Below, piece after piece: positions 15,764 through 23,731 of a stretch of DNA of 43,189 nucleotides. The DNA is from Rhodoferax sp. (lineage in GTDB: Bacteria > Pseudomonadota > Gammaproteobacteria > Burkholderiales > Burkholderiaceae_C): contig JAUXWC010000020.1 of assembly GCA_030685025.1 (NCBI GenBank), positions 1-43,189 of the forward strand. Direction: 5' to 3'. How positions within the stretch are numbered: position 1 is the stretch's first letter; each line of letters starts with the position of its first letter. The notes beneath the pieces are model-generated. The model saw only the letters and a list, made by a program, of their open reading frames with translations. It was not told the DNA's origin and did not search any database. A program made the position numbers and the translations under genes.

Positions 15764-17923
15764 TCAGGCGTGGCGCAGCGCGTCAACGATTAGCAGTTTC
15801 GACGCGCGCGTGGCGGGCCACCATGCCGAGAACACTGCCACTACCACCAGGCCGAGCACGCTGCCCAGCAGCAAACCCATGTCTTCCAGCACGCGAACCT
15901 GAACCAGGTAGGCATAGACATAGCCAGGTGGTGTGTAGGACAGGCCGCTGTGGTTGATGGCGTAGGCGGCCAAGGCCGCGCAGAGCACACCCAGGGCGGC
16001 ACCCAAAACGCCCAGCAGCACCCCCTCGCAGACGAACAGACGGCGGATGCCAGCGCGGCGCAGGCCGATGGCGCGTAGCGTGCCGATCTCCACCGTGCGT
16101 TCGACCACGGCGGTGCTCATGGTGTTGCCAATCGTGAACAGCACGATGACGCCAATCAGCACCGCGATGAAGCCGAACACCGAATCCATGAACGCCACCG
16201 ATTGCCCGTACATCGGGTAGAGGGTGCCAAAGTCCAGCACCTCCAGAGCTTCGTCTTTGAAGTCGGTGGCCAGCAGTTGTGTCAGCCGCTCTCTGGCGGC
16301 GGGCATCTGATCGGTGTGCTGCAACTGCACCGCGATGCCGGTCACCTGAGGAGGCGCCGAACCATAGATCAGCTTCTGAGCCTGCGACAGGTGCATCGCA
16401 ATGTAGACATCGTCAATCGCTTTGAGGCCCATGTTCTGTGCCTTGACGACGCTCAGGCTGACGACGTTGGGCGCACCGAAGGCAGAGGCCGACAGCATCT
16501 CGATGCGGGTCTCATTGCCCGGCGGCAGCGCCGATCTTTCGAGCGCAGATAAGGCCGTGATGTCGTCTGGTGCAGACTGGGTGTCGGCCGCTGTTTTGGC
16601 CGGTCCCTGCCGACAATCGGCTACCTGGAGCGCACGGCACAGGCCCAACTTGCGCGCCACGCCGTTGCCGATCACCACTGCGTTTTCCGGCGTTCCAATC
16701 AGGGGCAGCGGCTGGGCATAGCTGGTCAGTGCATAGTCATTCCAGGACAGCATCTGGTTGAGTTCCTCGGCCACCACGCCAGAGGCCATCACCGAGCGCG
16801 AATCACCGGTCTGGTAGTTGCCGGCCACGCCACCGAGTTGCAGGGATGGCGTCACCACCGCCAACATGGGCGCCAACACCGGGTCGCGCTTGATGGCGTC
16901 CACCATGCGCTGGTAGTTGCCGATGCCGTAGGCGCTGGGGTTGTCGCCGCCGTCCGAGAAGTAGTTCTGGCGTTGAATCTGCAAGTGGCCAAATTGTTGA
17001 ACCGAGCCGGTCTGCAGGCCGTATTTGGTGCTGGAGCTGTAGCCGCCAAATATCAAGATCGCCACCATGCCGATGGTCATCGCCAACAAGGTCGTGAGCG
17101 AGCGGCGGCGGTTGCGCAACAAATTGCGCGAAGCAAGCGAGAGGGTTCTCACGAGAGTACCTCCGTGCTGTGCACTCCGGTGCGAGCTTGCATAGGGAAG
17201 CGGCCCCGGCGCGGCGCATGCGCTCACCCCGTCAGTCTGCATTTTTCGCTCGACACGGGTGATGCGGCCATCGTGCAGAAGCACCGCATCGTCTGCCGCC
17301 GCCTGCACTTGGGGGTCGTGCGAAGAAAACACGAATGACACCTGGTGTTCGCGCTGCATGCGGCGCATCAAGGCGATGATGGCCGCGCCGGTTTCGCTGT
17401 CCAGGTTGGCGGTGGGTTCATCAGCCAGCACCAGTTGCGGCGCCGTTGCCAACGCCCGCGCAATGGCAACCCGTTGGCGCTGTCCGCCAGAGAGCTGGCC
17501 GGGGCGGCTGTGAGCGCGATCCGACAGCCCCACTGCGTCGAGCAGCGCCAGCACACGTTCGCGCCGCTGCGCCTCGGGCATTCCGGTCAGCAGCAGCGGG
17601 TACTCGACGTTCTCGTAGGCCGTGAGCACCGGCAGCAGATTGAAGTTCTGGAAGATGAAGCCGAGGTGGCGGGCGCGAAAGTCCGACAAATCGTCGTCCG
17701 ACATCTGCTGGGCGTGTTGGCCCGCCACCATCACATCGCCCTGATCGGCTTGGTCGATACAGCCAATGAGGTTGAGCAAGGTGGTCTTGCCGCTGCCGGA
17801 GGGGCCGGAGATCACGGTAAAACAGTTCGCGCGAACTTCGAGGTTGATGTCGGTGAGGGCCGGCACGCCGACTGAATCGAGTTGGTAGGTTTTGTGGACT
17901 TGGCTGAGGATGACGGGGTGCAT
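15764..17923 (-). CDS. ABC exporter: LolD/MacB-type ATPase fused in frame to FtsX-type permease
   Basis: From ATG 17923 one frame of 719 residues runs without stop through two proteins that are normally separate. The ATPase part (about 1-225) has Walker A G-P-S-G-S-G-K-T-T, Q-loop F-Q-N-F-N-L-L, signature L-S-G-G-Q-R-Q-R, Walker B L-V-L-A-D-E-P and the H-loop S-S-H-D. A repeat-encoded linker (ending SSHRSAQHGGTLV) joins it to the permease, which has a membrane helix, a large periplasmic domain, three C-terminal helices and the FtsX pattern V-E-R-T-V-E-I-G-T-L-R-A-I-G-L-R. A GTG at 17152 with GGAGGT six bases upstream would start the permease alone (462 aa), so both products may be made. It runs divergently from the AraC gene. 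An ATG at 17953 is an alternative ATPase start. Confidence 0.85.
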   Translation of the reverse strand: MHPVILSQVHKTYQLDSVGVPALTDINLEVRANCFTVISGPSGSGKTTLLNLIGCIDQADQGDVMVAGQHAQQMSDDDLSDFRARHLGFIFQNFNLLPVLTAYENVEYPLLLTGMPEAQRRERVLALLDAVGLSDRAHSRPGQLSGGQRQRVAIARALATAPQLVLADEPTANLDSETGAAIIALMRRMQREHQVSFVFSSHDPQVQAAADDAVLLHDGRITRVERKMQTDGVSACAAPGPLPYASSHRSAQHGGTLVRTLSLASRNLLRNRRRSLTTLLAMTIGMVAILIFGGYSSSTKYGLQTGSVQQFGHLQIQRQNYFSDGGDNPSAYGIGNYQRMVDAIKRDPVLAPMLAVVTPSLQLGGVAGNYQTGDSRSVMASGVVAEELNQMLSWNDYALTSYAQPLPLIGTPENAVVIGNGVARKLGLCRALQVADCRQGPAKTAADTQSAPDDITALSALERSALPPGNETRIEMLSASAFGAPNVVSLSVVKAQNMGLKAIDDVYIAMHLSQAQKLIYGSAPPQVTGIAVQLQHTDQMPAARERLTQLLATDFKDEALEVLDFGTLYPMYGQSVAFMDSVFGFIAVLIGVIVLFTIGNTMSTAVVERTVEIGTLRAIGLRRAGIRRLFVCEGVLLGVLGAALGVLCAALAAYAINHSGLSYTPPGYVYAYLVQVRVLEDMGLLLGSVLGLVVVAVFSAWWPATRASKLLIVDALRHA
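17150..17222 (-). repeat. Interspersed repeat, copy B (inside the ATPase-permease frame)
   Basis: Second copy of the element at 12394-12473. It supplies GGAGGTACTCTC directly before the GTG of the permease, and in frame it encodes the linker between ATPase and permease. The two copies share about 65 aligned bases, with differences that mostly keep the encoded SSHRSAQH intact. Confidence 0.7.
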
Positions 17924-18040
17924 GGCATGTTCGAGAGTAAGGAGCGAGGCCATCAAAAGGGCCAAGCGCGTGCAGTGTGCCGCGCCCTGCGCCGCGCGTA
18001 TTGAACGATTGCGACATGTTGGCCGCAGTAGACTTGGTGC

Positions 18041-18952
18041 ATGAATGCACTTGCCGATGCTGTGAAAGACGTGCGCGCAACGGGGACACCCACGACCAGT
18101 GTGTTGATGGCGCCCAGCCTGGCGCTGTCGTCCTGCGTACGGGCCTACATCACGCGCAGCACGGTGGGTGCGGTGTTGCGATCGGATCAGCGCCACAACC
18201 ATTTCCCGGCTTCACCCCTGTGCGGCATCTTCTGGCTGCTTGAAGGCGAGTCGCTGATCGTTCGCCGGGGCGAGGAGTTGGTCAATGAGCCGGTGCCACG
18301 GCTGTCCTTTGCTGGTCCGCACACGGTGCCGATGGTCAGCGTGAATCCGGGTCCGGTTCGGGCTTTCATGTTGGGCCTGCTGCCGCAGGCGTTTCAGGCG
18401 CTGACGGGCCTGGACCTGCCGGCTTTGGTCAACCGTGTCGTGCCGGTCGATGCCGTGTTGGACAGTCCATGGCAAGCCATGGCCCAGGCGGTTCAGGACG
18501 CCCCCGACGACCTGGCCCGCGTGCAAGTGATCGAGGCGTTCTTGGAGCCACGCTGGGGTGCGTTGTGCCATCAGGCTGTGTCGCGCCCGCAGCGTTATCG
18601 CCACTGGGCCGAGACCCTGGCCCTGAGAGCCGGAACCTCGGGAGTGGGCAAGAGCCTGCGCCAGGCAGAGCGCCGCATCAAACAGTGGGTTGGCCTGCCG
18701 ATGCGCGAACTGCGTCGCTTGGGTCGCGCCGAGGAGTCGTTCTTCATGGTGCGCAAGGGTCATCTTGCCGACCCTTACTCCGAATCATCCGCACCTGCAC
18801 CCGACTGGGCGGCGATCGCCGTGGACAGTGGTTACAGCGACCAGGCACACTTGTGCCGAGAAGTCCGCCGTGTGGCGGGCCTGAGCCCCAAGGAGCTCAA
18901 GCGGGCAATCGACGAGGACGAGAGCTTCTGGACCTACCGGATCTGGTCGTGA
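18041..18952 (+). CDS. AraC-family transcriptional regulator
   Basis: A 303-residue protein. The N-terminal two thirds is a poorly conserved sensing domain with H-N-H-F-P-A-S-P-L-C-G-I-F-W-L-L-E-G, a strand pattern typical of AraC sensory domains. The C-terminal domain has two helix-turn-helix units; the second is clear: W-A-A-I-A-V-D-S-G-Y-S-D-Q-A-H-L-C-R-E-V-R-R-V-A-G-L-S-P-K-E-L. Start at ATG 18041 because the conserved region begins soon after. It lies 117 bases from the divergent ABC exporter and probably regulates that operon. The effector is unknown. Confidence 0.88.
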   Translation: MNALADAVKDVRATGTPTTSVLMAPSLALSSCVRAYITRSTVGAVLRSDQRHNHFPASPLCGIFWLLEGESLIVRRGEELVNEPVPRLSFAGPHTVPMVSVNPGPVRAFMLGLLPQAFQALTGLDLPALVNRVVPVDAVLDSPWQAMAQAVQDAPDDLARVQVIEAFLEPRWGALCHQAVSRPQRYRHWAETLALRAGTSGVGKSLRQAERRIKQWVGLPMRELRRLGRAEESFFMVRKGHLADPYSESSAPAPDWAAIAVDSGYSDQAHLCREVRRVAGLSPKELKRAIDEDESFWTYRIWS

Positions 18953-18974
18953 TCCGGTTGTGCGCGCGACCGCA

Positions 18975-20984
18975 TCAGTAGACCTGGAAGGTCCGGCTGG
19001 TTCCGCTCAAGCCATAGATCGCGCCGTTCCAGCCGTTCTTGTAGTCGCCGTAGTGACGAATCCGGTATTGCCCTGTAACGGTGTCCAGCGGGATGTCCCA
19101 TGAGATGGCCGCCTTGGAGCTGCCCCAGACCGGATCGACCCGCACCCAGCGGTACATGGTGGACCAGTCGCCATCGTTGGCCACGGTGCGCCAGGCGGCG
19201 CCGTCCCAGCGTTGCACTTCCAGGAACGTGCCGCCCTGGCGCAGATTGTTCTTGGGGTGGCCGGTCCAGAACTCGACGTTGACGCGTTGTCCGCGGGCGT
19301 AGCCGGAATAGGCTTGCAGTTCGACATCACCAAAGCGCTTGAACAGGGGCACGTTGTCCAGCACCACGCCGGTCTGGAACGACATCTGCTTGGTGGCCAG
19401 GTCGCGCGGTGTGGCGCTGGCATAGGCGCTCAGACCTTGTTTGAGCGCCGTGGCCAGTTCGTGAAAGGTTTGCTGGTAGGCGGGCAGGGTCCAGCGCCCG
19501 AAGTGGGTGGAGGCGCCCTCGTAGTGCTGGGCGTCGTATTCCTCGGGCGTGGTCACGTAGCCGGCGTAGGCATTGGCATAACCGGCGAACACAATGTGCT
19601 GCACGCGGTCACCCAGCGCGGCCCGGACGGTGTCGCGCACCCGGCGGCCCGACATGATGGTGAACTCACCCGGCGCGGCCACGATGGCCAACTGGCCGAT
19701 GCGCACGATCGACACCGGCAGCACTTCGGGTGTCCACGGATAAGGCGTTTGCGTGCCGGTGGCCAGCAGCACCGGCTTGGGCGCCTGGCAGTCGCGCACC
19801 CACTGCGGCGCCGGGGTGATGATGCCGCCCAGGGCGGTAAAGAATGGGTTGCGGGCCAGGTCGCCCTCGGTGAAACCATCCAGACCGCGGCCGTCTTCGG
19901 TACCGGCGGCGAACGCCGAACCGACGGCGGCCGGACAGGTTGCGCGCGTGGCGCCATCGGTGAAACGACCCTCCACGGTGATGCGCGAGAAGTCGACAAA
20001 GCGTTGCCGGTAGTCCACCGGGCCGCTGAGGGTTTGCAGCGCACCGTTGTAGATCTCCAGCGCCTTTTGCAACTGGCGTTCGCCAATGATGCGGGTGTTG
20101 TTGAACTCGTTGCTGGTGGGGCCGGTGCCATCCAGATGCAGGTTGGGCGTCATGTCGCCAGCGTTGGATTGCGCGAACGCGGCCACGAAGTCGCCGTCCG
20201 CGTTGTAGCGCACGCCCTTCATGTTGTGCTCCCAGCGCCAGGCGGCGTAGCCCTTGTTGTCGGGGCTGATCAAGCGGTTGGTCGGTGACATGGATACGCC
20301 GTGGGTGGCAAACCAACTGATCACGCCCACGTCGGTGTTGCCTTGCTTGAAGCGCAGCAGCGTCATTTCGGGGTCGATGTGCGTGCCCCAGCGCTCGCGC
20401 TCGGCTTGGGGGTTGCGCTGGTAGGCGCTCAGCGAGCGGTTGTTGTTGGCGTTGGTCAGTTCACCCTTGCCGATTTGCACACTGCCGGGCTTGAGGTCGC
20501 GGTGTGCCTTGTCGATGGCCAGCACGATGCCACTGACGATGGCCGAGAAGGTGCGCGGGTTGTAGCCCCAGGTGGTGAAGTTGTACAGCGCGTAGTGCGA
20601 AAAACCGCCCGGCCCGCCGTGGGTGTGGGTGGCGGAAAGAATCACGTTGTCAGCGCCGTACAGGCTGCCGTATTTGGCCTGCAACTGCTTGAGCACCGCC
20701 TGCTGCACGCCCTGGAACACCATGCCCAGGTCGTTGTTGACGAACACCATGCGCTTGCCGCTGGCCTGGTCGGCCACGATGAAGGCCCGCGCGCGCTGGC
20801 GCATGTGGATGCCGGCAGCCACTTGGGCGGTGGAGGCGTAGCCCATCATGCCCACCTCGGCCGCCTCGCCGGTGATGTCGGCCATGCCGCGCCCGACCAG
20901 ATAGGGGTCGGCCCAGGCGGCGCCGGTTGCAAGAAGGGCGCCCAGCACGGTGGCGAGGCGTCGAAAAACAGAGCGAATCGACAT
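18975..20984 (-). CDS. Neutral/alkaline ceramidase
   Basis: A 669-residue exported enzyme of the neutral ceramidase family, which cleaves ceramide to sphingosine and a fatty acid. ATG 20984 has GGTG five bases upstream; 20993 is an alternative. A signal peptide ends at A-A-W-A before D-P-Y-L-V-G-R-G-M-A-D-I-T-G, the family's N-terminal strand. Zinc-site segments are visible: S-A-T-H-T-H-G-G-P-G-G and W-F-A-T-H-G-V-S-M. The nucleophile motif, usually G-D-V-S-P-N, reads G-D-M-T-P-N here, with threonine at the serine position. The C-terminal immunoglobulin-like domain is present. An operator-like palindrome lies 20 bases upstream, with the TetR gene on the other side. Confidence 0.92.
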   Translation of the reverse strand: MSIRSVFRRLATVLGALLATGAAWADPYLVGRGMADITGEAAEVGMMGYASTAQVAAGIHMRQRARAFIVADQASGKRMVFVNNDLGMVFQGVQQAVLKQLQAKYGSLYGADNVILSATHTHGGPGGFSHYALYNFTTWGYNPRTFSAIVSGIVLAIDKAHRDLKPGSVQIGKGELTNANNNRSLSAYQRNPQAERERWGTHIDPEMTLLRFKQGNTDVGVISWFATHGVSMSPTNRLISPDNKGYAAWRWEHNMKGVRYNADGDFVAAFAQSNAGDMTPNLHLDGTGPTSNEFNNTRIIGERQLQKALEIYNGALQTLSGPVDYRQRFVDFSRITVEGRFTDGATRATCPAAVGSAFAAGTEDGRGLDGFTEGDLARNPFFTALGGIITPAPQWVRDCQAPKPVLLATGTQTPYPWTPEVLPVSIVRIGQLAIVAAPGEFTIMSGRRVRDTVRAALGDRVQHIVFAGYANAYAGYVTTPEEYDAQHYEGASTHFGRWTLPAYQQTFHELATALKQGLSAYASATPRDLATKQMSFQTGVVLDNVPLFKRFGDVELQAYSGYARGQRVNVEFWTGHPKNNLRQGGTFLEVQRWDGAAWRTVANDGDWSTMYRWVRVDPVWGSSKAAISWDIPLDTVTGQYRIRHYGDYKNGWNGAIYGLSGTSRTFQVY

Positions 20985-21003
20985 GATCACCATTGCTTAT
21001 TAA

Positions 21004-21019
21004 GCTAGTTATAACTACT
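21004..21019. promoter_or_regulatory. Palindromic operator, probable TetR site 2
   Basis: GCTAGTTATAACTACT has a perfect 12-bp core, TAGTTATAACTA, and differs from the 12973-12988 site mainly in the central and last bases. It lies between the divergent ceramidase and TetR genes, the usual place for a TetR autoregulatory site. Confidence 0.65.
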
Positions 21020-21192
21020 GAACTTGGGTGGCCAGTATAGGAACGGACGGACCGGTCGGCACCGGGACAAACCCTGAGAGCCGGGGTTCCCGCAGCGTGT
21101 GAACGATGGCGTTGGCGCATGGGTGCTGAAGCGCCTGGCAGGCTGAACGCGGCAGACCTGACGCCCAATTGCCTTGGTAGACTTGCCCCTGC

Positions 21193-21861
21193 ATGCCTTC
21201 CACCCGCCTTGCCCGCCGAACCCCGGTCGCCCCCGTTCTACAGAGCAAGGCGCAACCGCGCCAGCAGCGTGCGCTCGACACCTATGAATTGATTCTGGGG
21301 GCCACGGTGGAGCTGTTGTCCGAGGTTGGCATCGAGCGCTTGTCCACTAACCTGGTGTGCCAGCGCGCGGGCATCTCGCCGCCGGCCCTGTACCGCTACT
21401 TTCCCAACAAATACGCGTTGCTGCGAGAACTGGGGCAGCGCTTGATGCAGGCGCAAAACGAGTTGGTCAGGGCATGGGCGACGCCGACCATGCTGAAATT
21501 GCCGCCCCGGCGTCTGGTGGTGCAAATCCACGCCCTGTTCGAACAGACCTTGCTGTTGACCAAGGCCTTGCCTGGCGGTTTGTGGGTGACACGCGCCTTG
21601 CGGGCGGTGCCGACCCTGTCGCACGTGCGCATCGAGTCGCATGCGTTGGTGAGTGGCTTGATCGTGCAGGCCTTCATGCAAGCCTATCCGCATGCGCCGC
21701 AAGCCGATGTGGCGATTCTGGCGCGCCTCGCCGTGGAGATGAACTACGCCGCCTTGGAGATGTTGTTTGACGATCCCAGCCTGGACAGCCAAGCCGTGGG
21801 GCTGGCGTTGGCAGAGATGCTGGCGCAACGCGTGACTTCGGTGCGCCGCGGCGGCCAGTAG
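21193..21861 (+). CDS. TetR/AcrR-family transcriptional regulator
   Basis: A 222-residue protein. The N-terminal helix-turn-helix is typical: T-Y-E-L-I-L-G-A-T-V-E-L-L-S-E-V-G-I-E-R-L-S-T-N, then V-C-Q-R-A-G-I-S-P-P-A-L-Y-R-Y-F-P-N-K-Y-A-L. The C-terminal all-helical ligand domain is about 140 residues without a recognised ligand pattern. It is divergent from the ceramidase, with a palindrome between. A second copy of that palindrome before the cytochrome/flavoprotein operon suggests a regulon of at least three promoters. The ligand could be a sphingolipid product, which is speculation. Confidence 0.9.
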   Translation: MPSTRLARRTPVAPVLQSKAQPRQQRALDTYELILGATVELLSEVGIERLSTNLVCQRAGISPPALYRYFPNKYALLRELGQRLMQAQNELVRAWATPTMLKLPPRRLVVQIHALFEQTLLLTKALPGGLWVTRALRAVPTLSHVRIESHALVSGLIVQAFMQAYPHAPQADVAILARLAVEMNYAALEMLFDDPSLDSQAVGLALAEMLAQRVTSVRRGGQ

Positions 21862-21873
21862 ACCCGCGCGGCG

Positions 21874-22023
21874 TCAGGCTTGGCGTGTGGGGTGCATCGC
21901 GATGCCCGCGTCCAGGCAGCCGATGATGGCGTCCGGCCCGGGCATGCGACACCGCTGCACTGTGATGACGGCGGCACTGAGGCGGATGAAGCTGTTGACC
22001 AGCCAGTTGGGAGCATGTTCCAT
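21874..22023 (-). CDS. Possible small protein, 49 aa
   Basis: An ATG at 22023 opens a 49-codon frame on the minus strand, opposite the gap between TetR and ParA. The start M-E-H-A-P-N-W-L-V-N-S-F-I-R-L-S-A-A-V-I looks like a short amphipathic or membrane-active helix. No Shine-Dalgarno is visible and no family was recognised. It is kept only because it fills the gap and has protein-like composition. Confidence 0.25.
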   Translation of the reverse strand: MEHAPNWLVNSFIRLSAAVITVQRCRMPGPDAIIGCLDAGIAMHPTRQA

Positions 22024-22064
22024 GCCGTTAACATAGCGCAAAGTCGCATAACCAGGAGCGGGCC

Positions 22065-22682
22065 ATGCCGATCATTGTTGTTGCCAATCCAAAAGGCGGT
22101 GTCGGAAAGTCCACGCTGGCCACGAATATTGCTGGTTACTTCGCATCCCGAGGCCACGCGGTGATGCTGGGTGACGCGGACCGGCAGCAATCCACGCGCC
22201 TGTGGCTGAGCCTGCGTCCCGCCACGGCGCGACCGATCTCGACCTGGGAGGTGAGTGCCGACCTGATTGCCAAACCCCCCAAAGGCACCTCGCATGTGGT
22301 GCTGGACACGCCCGCCGGGCTGCACGGCTGGCGCTTCAACGACGTGATCAAGATGGCGGACCGGGTGATCGTGCCTTTGCAGCCGAGTGTTTTCGACATT
22401 TTTGCGACGCGCGATTTCCTGGCGCAACTGGCGCAAAACCGCCACGCTGGCAAAGCCAAGATCGGCTTGGTTGGCATGCGCGTGGATGCGCGCACCATCG
22501 CGGCGGACAAGTTGCATGCGTTCGTCGATTCGCTGGACTTGCCGGTGTTGGGCTACTTGCGCGATACCCAAAACTACGTGCACCTGGCGGCCCACGGTTT
22601 GTCGCTGTTCGATGTGGCCCGGGGCCGCGTCGAGAAAGACCTGCAGCAGTGGCAGCCGATCTGTCACTGGCTGGACAGTTGA
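22065..22682 (+). CDS. ParA-family ATPase (orphan, MinD-like)
   Basis: A 205-residue ATPase with a deviant Walker A, N-P-K-G-G-V-G-K-S-T, at residues 8-17. The second motif D-A-D-R-Q-Q-S-T follows, then L-D-T-P-A-G and a conserved V-P-L-Q-P-S. It lacks the N-terminal DNA-binding extension of plasmid ParA proteins, and no ParB or parS is seen. Orphan chromosomal ParAs of this size position other cargo, such as chemosensory clusters, carboxysomes or pili; none of those genes is in the window. A start at 22065 with GGAGCGGGCC upstream is acceptable. Confidence 0.88.
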   Translation: MPIIVVANPKGGVGKSTLATNIAGYFASRGHAVMLGDADRQQSTRLWLSLRPATARPISTWEVSADLIAKPPKGTSHVVLDTPAGLHGWRFNDVIKMADRVIVPLQPSVFDIFATRDFLAQLAQNRHAGKAKIGLVGMRVDARTIAADKLHAFVDSLDLPVLGYLRDTQNYVHLAAHGLSLFDVARGRVEKDLQQWQPICHWLDS

Positions 22683-22710
22683 GCCGACTCACTGCCTCTA
22701 CAGTCGACGC

Positions 22711-23166
22711 ATGAAAACCATTCAAACCCTTGCAGAGCTGGCTTCGTATGTCGGACAGGAGGTGGCCACCAGCCCGTGGATCGAGATCACCCAGGAGCGG
22801 GTCAACCAGTTTGCGCAAGCAACCGGCGACCACCAGTGGATTCATGTGGATGTCGAGCGGGCGGCGGCCGGACCCTTTGGCGGCCCGATCGCCCATGGCT
22901 TCTTGACCTTGTCGCTGATTCCGCGCTTTTTCGAATCCTCATTCAATATCGTCGAGTCGGGCATGGGCGTGAACTACGGCCTCAACAAGGTGCGTTTTCT
23001 CGACCCGGTGCCGGTGGGCAGCCGGCTGCGGGCGCGGCTCAAGCTGCTCAAGTGCGAGCCCATCGACCGCAATGGCGTGCAAATGACCTGGGAGGTGGCG
23101 GTAGAGCGCGAGGGCTCCAGCAAGCTGGCCTGCGTGGCCGAGTCCATTTCGCGCCGCTACCCCTGA
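22711..23166 (+). CDS. MaoC-family (R)-hydratase-like protein
   Basis: A 151-residue hot-dog-fold protein. The hydratase motif is visible as A-T-G-D-H-Q-W-I-H-V-D, with the catalytic Asp and His, followed by G-P-F-G-G-P-I-A-H-G-F-L-T-L-S-L-I-P, the usual second signature. Members hydrate trans-2-enoyl-CoA in fatty acid oxidation or supply monomers for polyhydroxyalkanoate synthesis. It follows ParA after 28 bases and may be cotranscribed, though no functional link is known. The frame is open further up to 22387, but that part overlaps ParA in another frame and is not protein-like. Confidence 0.88.
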   Translation: MKTIQTLAELASYVGQEVATSPWIEITQERVNQFAQATGDHQWIHVDVERAAAGPFGGPIAHGFLTLSLIPRFFESSFNIVESGMGVNYGLNKVRFLDPVPVGSRLRARLKLLKCEPIDRNGVQMTWEVAVEREGSSKLACVAESISRRYP

Positions 23167-23207
23167 TGACGGTGCAGCGCTTCCGGCGCAAAACGAGCGT
23201 GAGCTCT

Positions 23208-23230
23208 GCTAGCGGCTAGCGGCTAGCGGC
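23208..23230. repeat. Short tandem repeat (GCTAGCG x3)
   Basis: Three tandem copies of the 7-mer GCTAGCG occupy the 3' gap between the MaoC and TrmL genes, just beyond the trmL stop codon. It may be a simple slippage repeat. Confidence 0.6.
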
Positions 23231-23231
23231 G

Positions 23232-23702
23232 TCAGACCGCGCCGCCAAAGCCCTGTTGTCGCCAGGCCTCGAACACGGTAACGGCCACGGCGTTGGACAA
23301 GTTCAAGCTGCGCTGGCCACTGCGCATGGGCAGGCGCAGGCACTGTTGCGGGGCGAACGATTGATGCACCGGTTCGCGCAGGCCTTTGCTCTCGGAGCCA
23401 AACACCAGCCAGTCGCCAGGTGAGAACCGTGTGTCGTACACGCGGGCCGTGCCGCGAGTCGACAGGGCAAACAAGCGCTCCGGGCGGGGTCGCTCGCTCC
23501 CCAAGAAATTTGCCCAATCGGCATGCTGCTTGACGGTGGCGTATTCGTGGTAATCCAGCCCGGCACGGCGCAATTGCCTGTCGTCCATCGAGAAACCGAG
23601 CGGCTCGATCAGATGCAGGCTGCAACCCGTGTTAGCCGCCAGGCGGATCACGTTGCCGGTATTGGGGGGGATTTCGGGTTCGACCAGAACGATGTGAAAC
23701 AT
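23232..23702 (-). CDS. trmL: tRNA (cytidine(34)-2'-O)-methyltransferase
   Basis: A 156-residue SPOUT methyltransferase of the TrmL/YibK type, the usual family length. It starts M-F-H-I-V-L-V-E-P-E-I-P-P-N-T-G-N-V-I-R-L-A-A-N-T-G, the family's signature N-terminus. The knot region shows L-V-F-G-S-E-S-K-G-L and L-N-L-S-N-A-V-A-V-T-V-F-E-A-W. It methylates the 2'-OH of the wobble base in tRNA-Leu isoacceptors. It is convergent with MaoC and 29 bases from the comF stop, in the same direction as comF. Confidence 0.95.
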   Translation of the reverse strand: MFHIVLVEPEIPPNTGNVIRLAANTGCSLHLIEPLGFSMDDRQLRRAGLDYHEYATVKQHADWANFLGSERPRPERLFALSTRGTARVYDTRFSPGDWLVFGSESKGLREPVHQSFAPQQCLRLPMRSGQRSLNLSNAVAVTVFEAWRQQGFGGAV

Positions 23703-23731
23703 GGTGGCTTATTGTCAGTGTTCGTCGCCGA

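Noticed and set aside
18041-18202. Long N-terminal extension of the ABC ATPase frame to 18202
   Set aside because: The extension lies opposite the AraC gene start and lacks any ABC-type sequence; the ATPase domain begins right after ATG 17923.
21744-22667. 307-codon minus-strand frame opposite ParA
   Set aside because: Antisense to a ParA with intact Walker motifs, and its sequence shows no family features.
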